Shown here: in pieces, positions 1-6,343 of the stretch
Position numbering within the stretch: position 1 is the stretch's first letter
How the letters are laid out: every line of letters begins with the position of its first letter
Assembly (NCBI GenBank): GCA_030154385.1
Contig: JASKJZ010000011.1
Location: 1-18,979, forward strand
DNA: 18,979 nt
Reading direction: 5' to 3'
Origin: Clostridiales bacterium
GTDB lineage: Bacteria > Bacillota_A > Clostridia > Lachnospirales > Lachnospiraceae
Translations under genes and position numbers: made by a program
Notes under the pieces: model-generated
Seen by the model: only the letters and a program-made list of their open reading frames with translations
Databases searched by the model: none
What the model was told of the DNA's origin: nothing

Positions 1-170
1 ACTTGATCTCGATTCTTTTAATTCGAGTTCCCGGTGCCTATTTTGCCTCCGTGCTATTCCCAGACACCCTATATCCGATGGGTCTTGCGGCACCCCTAGG
101 CTCTTTGCTATCTGCCATCATCTGTGTTGCATTCTACCTTTACTTCAATCGACGCGAACAAAACCGTTAG
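1..170 (+). CDS. MATE-family efflux transporter, C-terminal end (5' truncated by window)
   Basis: An open frame enters from the left edge (in frame from base 3) and ends at TAG 168-170, giving 55 residues. They read as a membrane segment with R-V-P-G-A-Y, a short loop F-P-D-T-L-Y-P-M-G, a second hydrophobic helix and a basic tail (F-N-R-R-E-Q-N-R). This is the usual look of the last two helices of MATE (NorM/DinF-type) multidrug/Na+ antiporters, which export drugs or metabolites across the cell membrane. Family assignment rests only on this C-terminus, so the substrate is unknown. Its stop codon overlaps the stop codon of the convergent gene on the other strand by two bases. Confidence 0.7.
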   Translation, partial: LISILLIRVPGAYFASVLFPDTLYPMGLAAPLGSLLSAIICVAFYLYFNRREQNR

Positions 171-886
171 AGTGTTTTCACGATTAAGGATATCCCGGAT
201 AGGATCAGCATAAGAATCACTAGCCTTTTGACGTATGTCTCATGCAAACGCCTTGCGAGCAAAGAGCCCGCAAGAAGCCCGATTCCCATAAAGGGAAGAA
301 GCTTACATGCAGTATACAAAATTGGCAGGGATAAAATCCCGGTTGCTCCATATAGAAAAATTCGAAACGTATTTTCAATAACGAAAACGAGACACATATT
401 CCCGCGAAAGGATTGACTGTCCGTTGTGGTACGGCTAACATAGGCTGAAAGAAGCGCACCGATACCAAATAATCCACAAAGGATACCAGAAAACAGACCA
501 ATTATCCCCAAAAGCAGAGAGGAATCCCCTTTTTTTGATGAAGTGTACGGGCGAAGAAGCATCTCTACCCCTACCAATATAATTACGACACCAAATATCA
601 CCTTTAATATGCTTGCATCCACATGTTTTAACAGAAACGCACCTGGTATGCTTCCTAAGATTACCGTAATCGAGAGAGGCAGCCAAATTTTCTTTTGAAG
701 CGAATGGCGTTCCCTCCAGGCAATCCATGCATTTGCTGGATATCCGACCAAAAGCTCAACGGGTGATATATTGAGATTACTTGTTTGAAAGCTAACGATA
801 CTACTGAACACCAGCGTATTCGCAAATCCAACCAGTCCTTTAACCACATATGCACAAATAATCGCAACAATCATTAACATACTCAT
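167..886 (-). CDS. TauE/SafE-family (DUF81) membrane permease
   Basis: The 239-residue protein is almost entirely hydrophobic, with about eight membrane segments. It has the TauE/SafE layout: an N-terminal helix followed by a V-x-G-x-x-G-F-A-N motif, and a second half-repeat with G-L-F-S-G-I-L-C-G-L-F-G-I-G-A near residues 125-140. The family exports sulfite, sulfoacetate or other organic anions; the substrate here cannot be told. I chose ATG 886 because AGGAGG lies at 898-903, 11 bases upstream. An upstream in-frame ATG at 934 would add 16 charged residues (M-I-S-G-L-L-T-H-K-N-K) and has no ribosome site. The gene is divergent from the AraC-type regulator, a possible regulator of it, and ends tail-to-tail with the MATE gene. 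Confidence 0.85.
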   Translation of the reverse strand: MSMLMIVAIICAYVVKGLVGFANTLVFSSIVSFQTSNLNISPVELLVGYPANAWIAWRERHSLQKKIWLPLSITVILGSIPGAFLLKHVDASILKVIFGVVIILVGVEMLLRPYTSSKKGDSSLLLGIIGLFSGILCGLFGIGALLSAYVSRTTTDSQSFRGNMCLVFVIENTFRIFLYGATGILSLPILYTACKLLPFMGIGLLAGSLLARRLHETYVKRLVILMLILSGISLIVKTL

Positions 887-990
887 CGTTTTTTTATCCT
901 CCTTGTTTTTATGTGTTAACAATCCTGATATCATCGTACGCTATGTTTCCTTTTTTCTCTAGAATTATCGTGCTGAAAACCTGGAATATC

Positions 991-1025
991 TTGCGCTTTT
1001 TTATACCTTGCGCTATAGTAAGGTA
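991..1025 (+). promoter_or_regulatory. Promoter of the AraC-type gene with an overlapping imperfect dyad
   Basis: TTGCGC (991-996) and TATAGT (1014-1019) are spaced by 17 bases, a good sigma-A-like promoter. Across the -10 lies a 22-bp imperfect dyad (1004-1025) with outer arms TACCTT and AAGGTA, matching at 8 of 11 base pairs. CTTGCGCT also occurs twice as a direct repeat (990-997 and 1008-1015), one repeat over each hexamer. Position and symmetry suggest a repressor or autoregulator site between the divergent permease and regulator genes; the binding protein is unknown. Confidence 0.5.
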
Positions 1026-1047
1026 AGGTTAATCAGGGGGTACCATT

Positions 1048-1971
1048 ATGTACGAAAAAAAAGAAATAAAACCAAGCAAAATACAACTGCATACAAATGA
1101 GAACAAACAGGAAATGAAAGAACATGGCTCCTTTGGCTTTCCGCTTCTTGTAAGTGAAGAAATATTATCAGCATACACCGCTGGAGCTTTTTTGTGTCAC
1201 TGGCATAAAGAAGTTGAATTCACATTAATTAAAGAAGGACAGATGCTCTATCAGATTAATGATGATACTTATCTTTTATCCAAAGGAGATGCTCTTTATT
1301 GTAATACCAACGTCTTACACTCTGGAAAAAGCAACGGAATGCAAGACTGCAGCTATCTTTCCATTACCTTTGACCCAAAACTAATCTACGGATTTGACAA
1401 AAGCCAAATCCATGAGAAATATGTAAATCCTCTTCTTCTCTCTCCTTCCTTTTCTTCACTTCGCATGAGTTCCACAATAGACTGGCAAAAAGAGCTTCTT
1501 TCCCATCTAGAATCCATTCATGGAATTACAAAAAAACAAATGTATGGATATGAATTCGATAGTTTACTCCATCTCCTCGAAATTTGGAGACTTCTCGTTT
1601 GTCACATAGACCTATCCAATTCCAGCACAAATGAAAAAGGAAAGGATTTATTACGTATCAAAGAAATCCTTTCCTTTATTGAAGAAAACTATGCTTCCAA
1701 AATAGAGCTGATTGATATTGCGCAACATGTTCACCTTTGTAAAAGCGAATGCTGTCGCCTATTTAAACGTATTATGCATCGTTCCTTGTTTGACTATTTG
1801 TTAGAGTTTCGCATTGAAAAGAGTCTCACTTATGTGATGAATCCAGCATTTTCCATTACAGATGCCGCTATTTTAAGTGGATTTTCAGATTCAAATTATT
1901 TTTCCAAAGTCTTTCATCGCCAGAAAGGCTGCTCTCCACTTGGTTACCGAAAAAGAGTACTTCACCAATGA
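1048..1971 (+). CDS. AraC-family transcriptional regulator with N-terminal cupin domain
   Basis: The protein has 307 residues, the usual size for AraC/XylS regulators with an effector domain. Residues about 45-100 form a cupin-like sensor with H-W-H-K-E-V-E-F, a Y-x-L-x-x-G-D-A-L segment and a later V-L-H-S-G; such domains usually bind a sugar or other small molecule. Residues about 205-305 hold two helix-turn-helix motifs, the second with the typical I-x-D-A-A-I-L-S-G-F-S-D-x-N-Y-F-S-K-V-F sequence and a terminal S-P-L-G-Y-R. ATG 1048 follows an AGGGGG-type ribosome site. It is divergent from the TauE/SafE gene and ends 7 bases from the convergent VOC gene. The inducer and targets are unknown. 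Confidence 0.9.
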   Translation: MYEKKEIKPSKIQLHTNENKQEMKEHGSFGFPLLVSEEILSAYTAGAFLCHWHKEVEFTLIKEGQMLYQINDDTYLLSKGDALYCNTNVLHSGKSNGMQDCSYLSITFDPKLIYGFDKSQIHEKYVNPLLLSPSFSSLRMSSTIDWQKELLSHLESIHGITKKQMYGYEFDSLLHLLEIWRLLVCHIDLSNSSTNEKGKDLLRIKEILSFIEENYASKIELIDIAQHVHLCKSECCRLFKRIMHRSLFDYLLEFRIEKSLTYVMNPAFSITDAAILSGFSDSNYFSKVFHRQKGCSPLGYRKRVLHQ

Positions 1972-1978
1972 ACCCACC

Positions 1979-2344
1979 TTACTGTGGTATGATTTCTAGC
2001 CAATATCCATCTGGATCCGTGATAAAATAAATGCCCATTGCCTTATTTTCAAAGCAAATACAACCCATTTCTTCATGAAGCGCATGTGCGCCCTCAAAAT
2101 CCTTTGTGTGGAATGCCAGATGAAACTCGTTATCCCCCAGATTATAGGCTCTGTCCCAATCCCGGAGCCAGGTTAGCTCAAGCTCAAAACTGCTCTCCTC
2201 GTTTCCAACAAAGACAATAATAAACGAACCATCCTCCGCCACATGTCTTCTTTTTTCTGTTAATCCAAGTGCCTTTTCATAAAAGACAAGTGAGCGTTCC
2301 AAATCTTTCACGTTATAATTTTCATGAACCATTGTAAATTTCAT
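1979..2344 (-). CDS. VOC-superfamily protein, glyoxalase I-like (lactoylglutathione lyase type)
   Basis: The 121-residue single-domain vicinal oxygen chelate protein aligns with GloA by its metal ligands: H7 (M-V-H-E-N), E56 (E-L-E-L-T-W), H75 (E-F-H-L-A-F-H) and E117 (D-P-D-G-Y-W-L-E-I-I). Glyoxalase I isomerises the methylglyoxal-thiol hemithioacetal in the cytoplasm. Many Firmicutes lack glutathione, so the thiol or even the substrate may differ. ATG 2344 has AAAGGAG 8 bases upstream. An in-frame start at 2377 would overlap the upstream gene and lacks a ribosome site. It follows the MBL-fold hydrolase by 20 bases, so the two are probably cotranscribed. That pairing would suit a glyoxalase I/II-like detoxification pair, but the hydrolase is not a classical glyoxalase II. 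Confidence 0.85.
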   Translation of the reverse strand: MKFTMVHENYNVKDLERSLVFYEKALGLTEKRRHVAEDGSFIIVFVGNEESSFELELTWLRDWDRAYNLGDNEFHLAFHTKDFEGAHALHEEMGCICFENKAMGIYFITDPDGYWLEIIPQ

Positions 2345-2364
2345 GTTTAATCTCCTTTCGTCTC

Positions 2365-3075
2365 CTATACTTCCCAATGCTGCCCTTCTTGGCTTACCTC
2401 TGCCACAAAGATTCCTTGCTTTTGAAACTCACTTCCCTGCTCTTTTATAAAACGAGCAACTGTACCTTTTTTATTCCAAAAGTGCATTGGAAAGACATTC
2501 TCTAATTTAGCAGTGTTAATCAGTGCCTCGATTCCTTTATCGTAATCCTTTCCCTGTCGGGGGTCAAGTGGTACAAAAGCAACGTCAATTTTTTGTCCTT
2601 TGAGGATTTCCATTTCCCGATCAAACCGAGCCTTCATATCATTGTTATATTGCTTGGTTTCCCCCTCCCAGATCCACAAATTAAGATCACCTGCGTGATA
2701 GATAGTCCTTCCATTGCAGGCTATGAGAAACGCAACTCCACAATCCGTCGATTTTAAGGTCTTGACTTCAATTTCGCTTCCTGACTGATGAAACAAATAC
2801 GATTCCCTGCCCTTTACCATATGGATATCCTCCGCGAGGTTTTCCTTTGAGCGAAGCGCTACATCCGAGGATATCACATATTCTAGCAACGGATAGGTAG
2901 CCTTCCAGTCAAAAATAGCAGGATTAAAGTGGTCTTCATGATGATGACTCACAAAGACCCATTTGGGCACATCCATGCGAAGCGGGGGAAGGGTTCCCCT
3001 GTAATAATCAAAAATCAGATCGAATGAATCCCCTTCCACCAAAAATCCACTATGTCCGATGTAGGTGATCTGCAA
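2365..3075 (-). CDS. MBL-fold metallo-hydrolase (UlaG-like)
   Basis: The 236-residue protein has the metallo-beta-lactamase fold signature H44-x-H46-x-D48-H49 (S-H-H-H-E-D-H), a bridging Asp in H-A-G-D (127-130) and a late His in M-H-F-W (198). That is a full two-metal site. The opening I-T-Y-I-G-H-S-G-F is typical of the UlaG-like/beta-lactamase-superfamily-2 branch, whose members hydrolyse phosphoester or lactone bonds; the substrate here is unknown. The start is TTG 3075-3073: AGGAGG sits at 3083-3088, seven bases upstream, and the first strand M-Q-I-T-Y-I is the normal N-terminus of the family. It lies upstream of the VOC gene with a 20-base gap and has its own promoter (3110-3138). Confidence 0.88.
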   Translation of the reverse strand: MQITYIGHSGFLVEGDSFDLIFDYYRGTLPPLRMDVPKWVFVSHHHEDHFNPAIFDWKATYPLLEYVISSDVALRSKENLAEDIHMVKGRESYLFHQSGSEIEVKTLKSTDCGVAFLIACNGRTIYHAGDLNLWIWEGETKQYNNDMKARFDREMEILKGQKIDVAFVPLDPRQGKDYDKGIEALINTAKLENVFPMHFWNKKGTVARFIKEQGSEFQKQGIFVAEVSQEGQHWEV

Positions 3076-3109
3076 ATCAATTCCTCCTTTTTCCTATCTT
3101 GATAGTAAA

Positions 3110-3138
3110 ATAATATCATTTTGAAGCGTAAGATTCAA
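3110..3138 (-). promoter_or_regulatory. Promoter for MBL hydrolase-VOC pair
   Basis: On the minus strand TTGAAT (3138-3133) and TATTAT (3115-3110) are spaced by exactly 17 bases, in the 72-base gap between the end of the MutS2-like gene and the TTG start of the hydrolase. The predicted RNA would start about 30 bases before that codon. Confidence 0.55.
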
Positions 3139-3147
3139 TGGATTCTT

Positions 3148-5043
3148 TCATTCCTCAATCGTTAATATCTCCTTTGTATGCTTTCGCTCCATCTGGTGCC
3201 GCAGCTTTCTCGTTTCGACGCTATCAAAGACGATTGAGAAGTCATAATCGGGAGGATAAAGCTCGGTTGCCTTTACAAGTAGTTTGATTCGCTTGTGATT
3301 GACTTCGATTTTCTTTCCCTTTAATTGGACACGGAGTCTCCCCTTATCATCTGCCGTTTGACAGACAATTCCAATCCGTTTTTCAGGATACACCATCACG
3401 CTATCTCCTAACTGAAATAACATAGCTTGGGTCTGTTTCTTTTTATCGGCATCCATTCGCCTAATATGAGGTGCTCGTATTTTCTCAAGCGCATCATTAC
3501 TTACGAATTCCTCGAGTGCCGCGGTGGTTCCATAGGCTTCTTCTGCCGCTCGTTTTAACATATAAGCTGGCATCCCTAAACGGCTTGCGATATAAAAGGC
3601 GCAGCTTTCTCCCGCCTCTCCTATAATCAACTGATAGAGTGGACGCAGGGTTTCACGGTCAAAGGTCATTCTCGCATTTTGAATGCCTTCTGTTATCTGT
3701 GCATACTGCTTGACTTCAGGATAATGGGTTGTGACTAAAAAGAAAGCTCCGCTCTTTCTTAGCTCCTCCAAAATCGCGATGGCAATCCCCATTCCTTCCG
3801 CAGGATCAGTACCAGAACCCAACTCATCCATAATGACCAGACTTTCTTTATCCACTCGCTTTAGTATCTCCAGTACATTGGTAATATGAGCAGAGAACGT
3901 AGAAAGATTTTCCGAAAGATTCTGACCATCTCCGATGTCACATAAATATCGATTATGCAAACAAAGCTCCGCGCTCTCACAAGGCACATGCAATCCACAT
4001 TGTGCCATCATACAAATGAGTGCAACCGTCTTGATTGCCACGGTCTTTCCTCCTGTATTGGGTCCTGTAATCACAACACCATTCACGCCGTTTCCAATTT
4101 GAAAATCCAGTGGAACATTCACCGCGCGATCCATCAGCGGATGTCTGGCCTTTTTTAATACAATTCTTCTCTCTCTTTGAATATCAGGACGAACACCGTC
4201 ATAGGATAGGCTAAGTCTTGCTCGGGCAAATATGACATCCAGACGTTCGATGGTATCACTGTTTTGCTCCATCCGCGATAAAACATCATGAAGCATCGCC
4301 GTAAGCGAATATAAGATACGTCTCACCTCGTTATCCTCTTCCAGCGCTAAGAGCACAAGTTCCTCATAATATCGCCCGACTGCTTCTGGTTCAATAAAAT
4401 ACGTATTCCCTGTGGCAGATTTATCCAGAATACTTCCTTTCACCTTCGTTTTATATTCCTTTCTTACTGGAACACAAATACGGCCATTTCGTATTGTATG
4501 ATACGAATCTGCTAAATAAGCTTTTTGTGTTCTCATCACATCCTCTGCTTTTTCACGCATGCGGCTTTCGATTCGCTGCATTTCTTGTCGGATTGACCTA
4601 AGCTCTTTCGATGCATAATCATCCACTCTTCCTTCCCGAATGGTACTATGGATTGCCTCTTTGACCGCATCCAAGGGCTCCAGATTTTCTTCAAAGTACG
4701 CAATGCTTACATCATAGCTTTTACAGTGTACCAGATAATCCTTTAATCTTCGAATGGCAGATAAGACCATCGCAATCCTCTCAAGTTCTTCTTCGGTAAG
4801 GCATCCTCCAGTTTGGGCAACCTGCAACAGTTCTCGTATTCCCTCCATCCGGCTAAAGGGAGGGTTCCCCATCTTCTCTAACAGTATTTTGGCTTCATCG
4901 GTCTCTCGAAGCCTTGCAAGCAGCTCTCGCTCTGATAAAATGGGGGCTAAATTCATAAATTCCTCTTTCGCCTCTTTTGTATAGGCATATTCGATTAGTT
5001 GCTGCTTGATTTGATTAAATTCAATTATAGTTTCTGCTGACAT
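3148..5043 (-). CDS. MutS2-like ATPase lacking the Smr nuclease domain
   Basis: The 631-residue protein follows MutS2 through the core, lever and coiled-coil region (about 1-290) and the ABC-type ATPase domain: Walker A G-P-N-T-G-G-K-T (327-334), S-T-F-S-A-H-I (381-387), Walker B/D-loop L-V-I-M-D-E-L-G-S-G-T-D-P (402-414) and T-T-H-Y (438-441). A KOW-like stretch follows (about 545-590). It then ends with an acidic/basic tail instead of the roughly 80-residue Smr endonuclease domain, against about 780 residues for full MutS2. The tail looks intact, so this is probably a paralogue type and not a broken gene. MutS2 proteins suppress recombination and, in Bacillus subtilis, have been reported to rescue collided ribosomes. 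ATG 5043 has AAAGGA 8 bases upstream; the frame stays open to TTG 5178. Confidence 0.85.
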   Translation of the reverse strand: MSAETIIEFNQIKQQLIEYAYTKEAKEEFMNLAPILSERELLARLRETDEAKILLEKMGNPPFSRMEGIRELLQVAQTGGCLTEEELERIAMVLSAIRRLKDYLVHCKSYDVSIAYFEENLEPLDAVKEAIHSTIREGRVDDYASKELRSIRQEMQRIESRMREKAEDVMRTQKAYLADSYHTIRNGRICVPVRKEYKTKVKGSILDKSATGNTYFIEPEAVGRYYEELVLLALEEDNEVRRILYSLTAMLHDVLSRMEQNSDTIERLDVIFARARLSLSYDGVRPDIQRERRIVLKKARHPLMDRAVNVPLDFQIGNGVNGVVITGPNTGGKTVAIKTVALICMMAQCGLHVPCESAELCLHNRYLCDIGDGQNLSENLSTFSAHITNVLEILKRVDKESLVIMDELGSGTDPAEGMGIAIAILEELRKSGAFFLVTTHYPEVKQYAQITEGIQNARMTFDRETLRPLYQLIIGEAGESCAFYIASRLGMPAYMLKRAAEEAYGTTAALEEFVSNDALEKIRAPHIRRMDADKKKQTQAMLFQLGDSVMVYPEKRIGIVCQTADDKGRLRVQLKGKKIEVNHKRIKLLVKATELYPPDYDFSIVFDSVETRKLRHQMERKHTKEILTIEE

Positions 5044-5092
5044 GATTGTCATCCTTTCTATATTCTCCACGATTTCCATTGCCAAACAAAGA

Positions 5093-5133
5093 AGACCGCA
5101 GCTTATCTGCCTAAAGCAAATACGCTGCGGTCT
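5093..5133 (-). promoter_or_regulatory. GC-rich 10-bp hairpin in the leader of the MutS2-like gene (candidate attenuator)
   Basis: AGACCGCAGC and GCTGCGGTCT (5124-5133 and 5093-5102) form a perfect 10-bp stem with a 21-base loop. The stem lies 50 bases before the start codon and is followed in the RNA by the pyrimidine-rich TCTTTGTTT. It looks like a weak intrinsic terminator or a translation-blocking stem. The loop holds AGGCAGAT (5105-5112), which is complementary over 8 bases to ATCTGCCT (5223-5230) in the upstream domain. The hairpin lies in an open frame continuous with the coding region (ATG 5169), so it could also be read by a ribosome. Confidence 0.55.
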
Positions 5134-5181
5134 CCAAAGAAATCGTACGAAAAGAAAAGCGCTTCTCATACCACGCAAATG

Positions 5182-5352
5182 GAAAACGAGTCATATTAAT
5201 CATGTGTACAACACATGCTGAAAGGCAGATGCACCGACGAAATTGTCGGTAAAAGGGTAGACTTATCCTCTGAATTTGTCGTTCCCTTTTGGCTATTTAG
5301 TTTGCTGCAATCTCCAAAACAAGCACACGTAACATACACTTACCTCGTTTTC
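5182..5352 (-). promoter_or_regulatory. Structured 5' leader domain, candidate cis-regulatory RNA
   Basis: The stretch is closed by a perfect 9-bp helix, GAAAACGAG (5344-5352) with CTCGTTTTC (5182-5190), and is about 171 nt long. Inside I see several helices. The first, 5321-5341, is a 9-bp stem with several G-U pairs around a UUA loop. The second pairs TTTTGG (5314-5319) with CCAAAA (5287-5292). An alternative to it pairs AAAAGGG (5284-5290) with CCCTTTT (5251-5257) and shares four bases with it. There is also ACCGAC/GTCGGT (5233-5250), and CATGTGT/ACACATG (5201-5217) with a three-base loop. I found no T-box, SAM, TPP, FMN, lysine, cobalamin or purine riboswitch core. The ligand, if any, is unknown. 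Confidence 0.45.
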
Positions 5353-5363
5353 TTTTTTCTTCT

Positions 5364-5392
5364 ATCCTACTTGACCTTGCATGAGTTGTCAA
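5364..5392 (-). promoter_or_regulatory. Promoter of the MutS2-like gene
   Basis: A consensus TTGACA (5392-5387) and TAGGAT (5369-5364) are spaced by 17 bases. The predicted start of transcription near 5357 gives a leader of about 315 nt before ATG 5043 and puts the 9-bp closing helix right at the 5' end of the RNA. Confidence 0.65.
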
Positions 5393-5409
5393 GTATCAAT
5401 TGCCTTTTC

Positions 5410-5649
5410 CTAATGATTTGCCCAAGCTGGCAGCTTTTTCATCATTCCAATGGCTGCATTTTTTGCTGCCGTTTCTTCAAACCCTTGTGTTTTTTGAATG
5501 AAGGCCGTCATACCCGCTAGCTTTTCATCATAAGACTGCATAGAACCGTCTGGCCTGGCACAAAATTTACAATACTCCTTGCTTTCATCTCCCATTGCAT
5601 AATCTTCCTGTGTCTTCATTGGCATGCCGCACGCAATACATGTCTTCAT
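5410..5649 (-). CDS. Small zinc-ribbon protein (Zn_ribbon_2-type)
   Basis: The 79-residue protein begins M-K-T-C-I-A-C-G-M-P-M and has a second pair in E-Y-C-K-F-C, so C4, C7, C27 and C30 can hold one zinc. The C-G-M-P-M start, the G-S-M-Q-S-Y step and the helical rest match the putative zinc-ribbon family found in many Firmicutes, of unknown function. ATG 5649 has AGGAGG about 10 bases upstream. It follows the TetR gene by 21 bases on the same strand, so it is likely in the same transcript and may act with, or be controlled by, that repressor. Confidence 0.8.
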   Translation of the reverse strand: MKTCIACGMPMKTQEDYAMGDESKEYCKFCARPDGSMQSYDEKLAGMTAFIQKTQGFEETAAKNAAIGMMKKLPAWANH

Positions 5650-5670
5650 ATTTCTACTTCCTCCTGATTT

Positions 5671-6255
5671 TTAGCTTTTTATCAATGCTAGGAATTTTTG
5701 AACCAAATCCTTCCCGTTTCTCTCATAAAATGAACCCTCTCGCCCAAATAAATCGCGGTTAATCAAATAATGATGTATCAAACCGATCCAGGTATTGAAT
5801 AAAAAAGAGCCTTCTATATCTCTTATTTTACCTTCCCTTTTCTCAATTTCTACAATCTGTATCATATGAAAGGATATTGCGGATTGAATCATAATAATGC
5901 AATTTCGACTTGTCTCACTCAATTGGCTGCTCTCTACGATCAGGCACCGATAAAAATCCTCCTGCTCGCTGATTCCAATCATGTGAGCCTTCAACACATC
6001 CTCCAGGCTACCACTCTGATCTGCCAGCTCATGCAGTCGCGCCGAAAGCTGTATACCAAACGATTCGATTACTTCCTCCAATAGCGCTTCCCTTGTTGGA
6101 AAATGCGAAAAAATCGTCCCATGCGATACCTTAGCTGCCTGGGCTATATCCGAGGTTTTTGTAGCAAGTAAACCGTTTCTTGCAAATTGCTGCATCGCGG
6201 TATTCATTATTACATTCCTTGTATTCTCTTTTTGAAGCTGACGGGAATTTTTCAT
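5671..6255 (-). CDS. TetR/AcrR-family transcriptional regulator
   Basis: The 194-residue protein has an N-terminal helix-turn-helix of the TetR type: T-R-N-V-I-M-N-T-A-M-Q-Q-F-A-R-N-G at 12-28, then T-S-D-I-A-Q-A-A-K-V-S-H-G-T-I-F-S-H-F at 34-52. An all-helical ligand domain follows. ATG 6255 has GGAG about 10 bases upstream. The promoter just upstream carries a perfect palindrome, which argues for autoregulation. The zinc-ribbon gene follows in the same direction. The ligand and other targets are unknown. Confidence 0.9.
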   Translation of the reverse strand: MKNSRQLQKENTRNVIMNTAMQQFARNGLLATKTSDIAQAAKVSHGTIFSHFPTREALLEEVIESFGIQLSARLHELADQSGSLEDVLKAHMIGISEQEDFYRCLIVESSQLSETSRNCIIMIQSAISFHMIQIVEIEKREGKIRDIEGSFLFNTWIGLIHHYLINRDLFGREGSFYERNGKDLVQKFLALIKS

Positions 6256-6275
6256 TTCATTGACTCCATACTCAT

Positions 6276-6317
6276 TGAGTTATAACTCATTGTACTACAG
6301 GTTCTTTGGTATTGCAA
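6276..6317 (-). promoter_or_regulatory. TetR-gene promoter with palindromic operator
   Basis: TTGCAA (6317-6312) and TACAAT (6294-6289) are spaced by 17 bases on the minus strand. The perfect 14-bp palindrome TGAGTTATAACTCA (6276-6289) starts at the last base of the -10 and covers the predicted transcription start, where a bound dimer would block RNA polymerase. A third TGAG/CTCA half-site lies next to it (6271-6279, CTCATTGAG). Confidence 0.65.
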
Positions 6318-6343
6318 TCTTTTTTCCACCTTTAATTATTATT

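Noticed and set aside
5044..5178. N-terminal extension of the MutS2-like protein from TTG 5178
   Set aside because: The extra 45 residues cover the leader hairpin, are not like MutS2, and AAAGGA with good spacing marks ATG 5043. The open frame is kept only as a possible leader peptide.
5182..5352. T-box or other common riboswitch in the MutS2-like leader
   Set aside because: I saw no T-box core (AGGGTGG...ACCGCG) and no consensus for SAM, TPP, FMN, lysine, cobalamin or purine aptamers.
5215..5520. A 101-codon plus-strand frame across the leader and the zinc-ribbon gene
   Set aside because: The composition is like a random reverse frame and it lies opposite a structured leader and a real gene.
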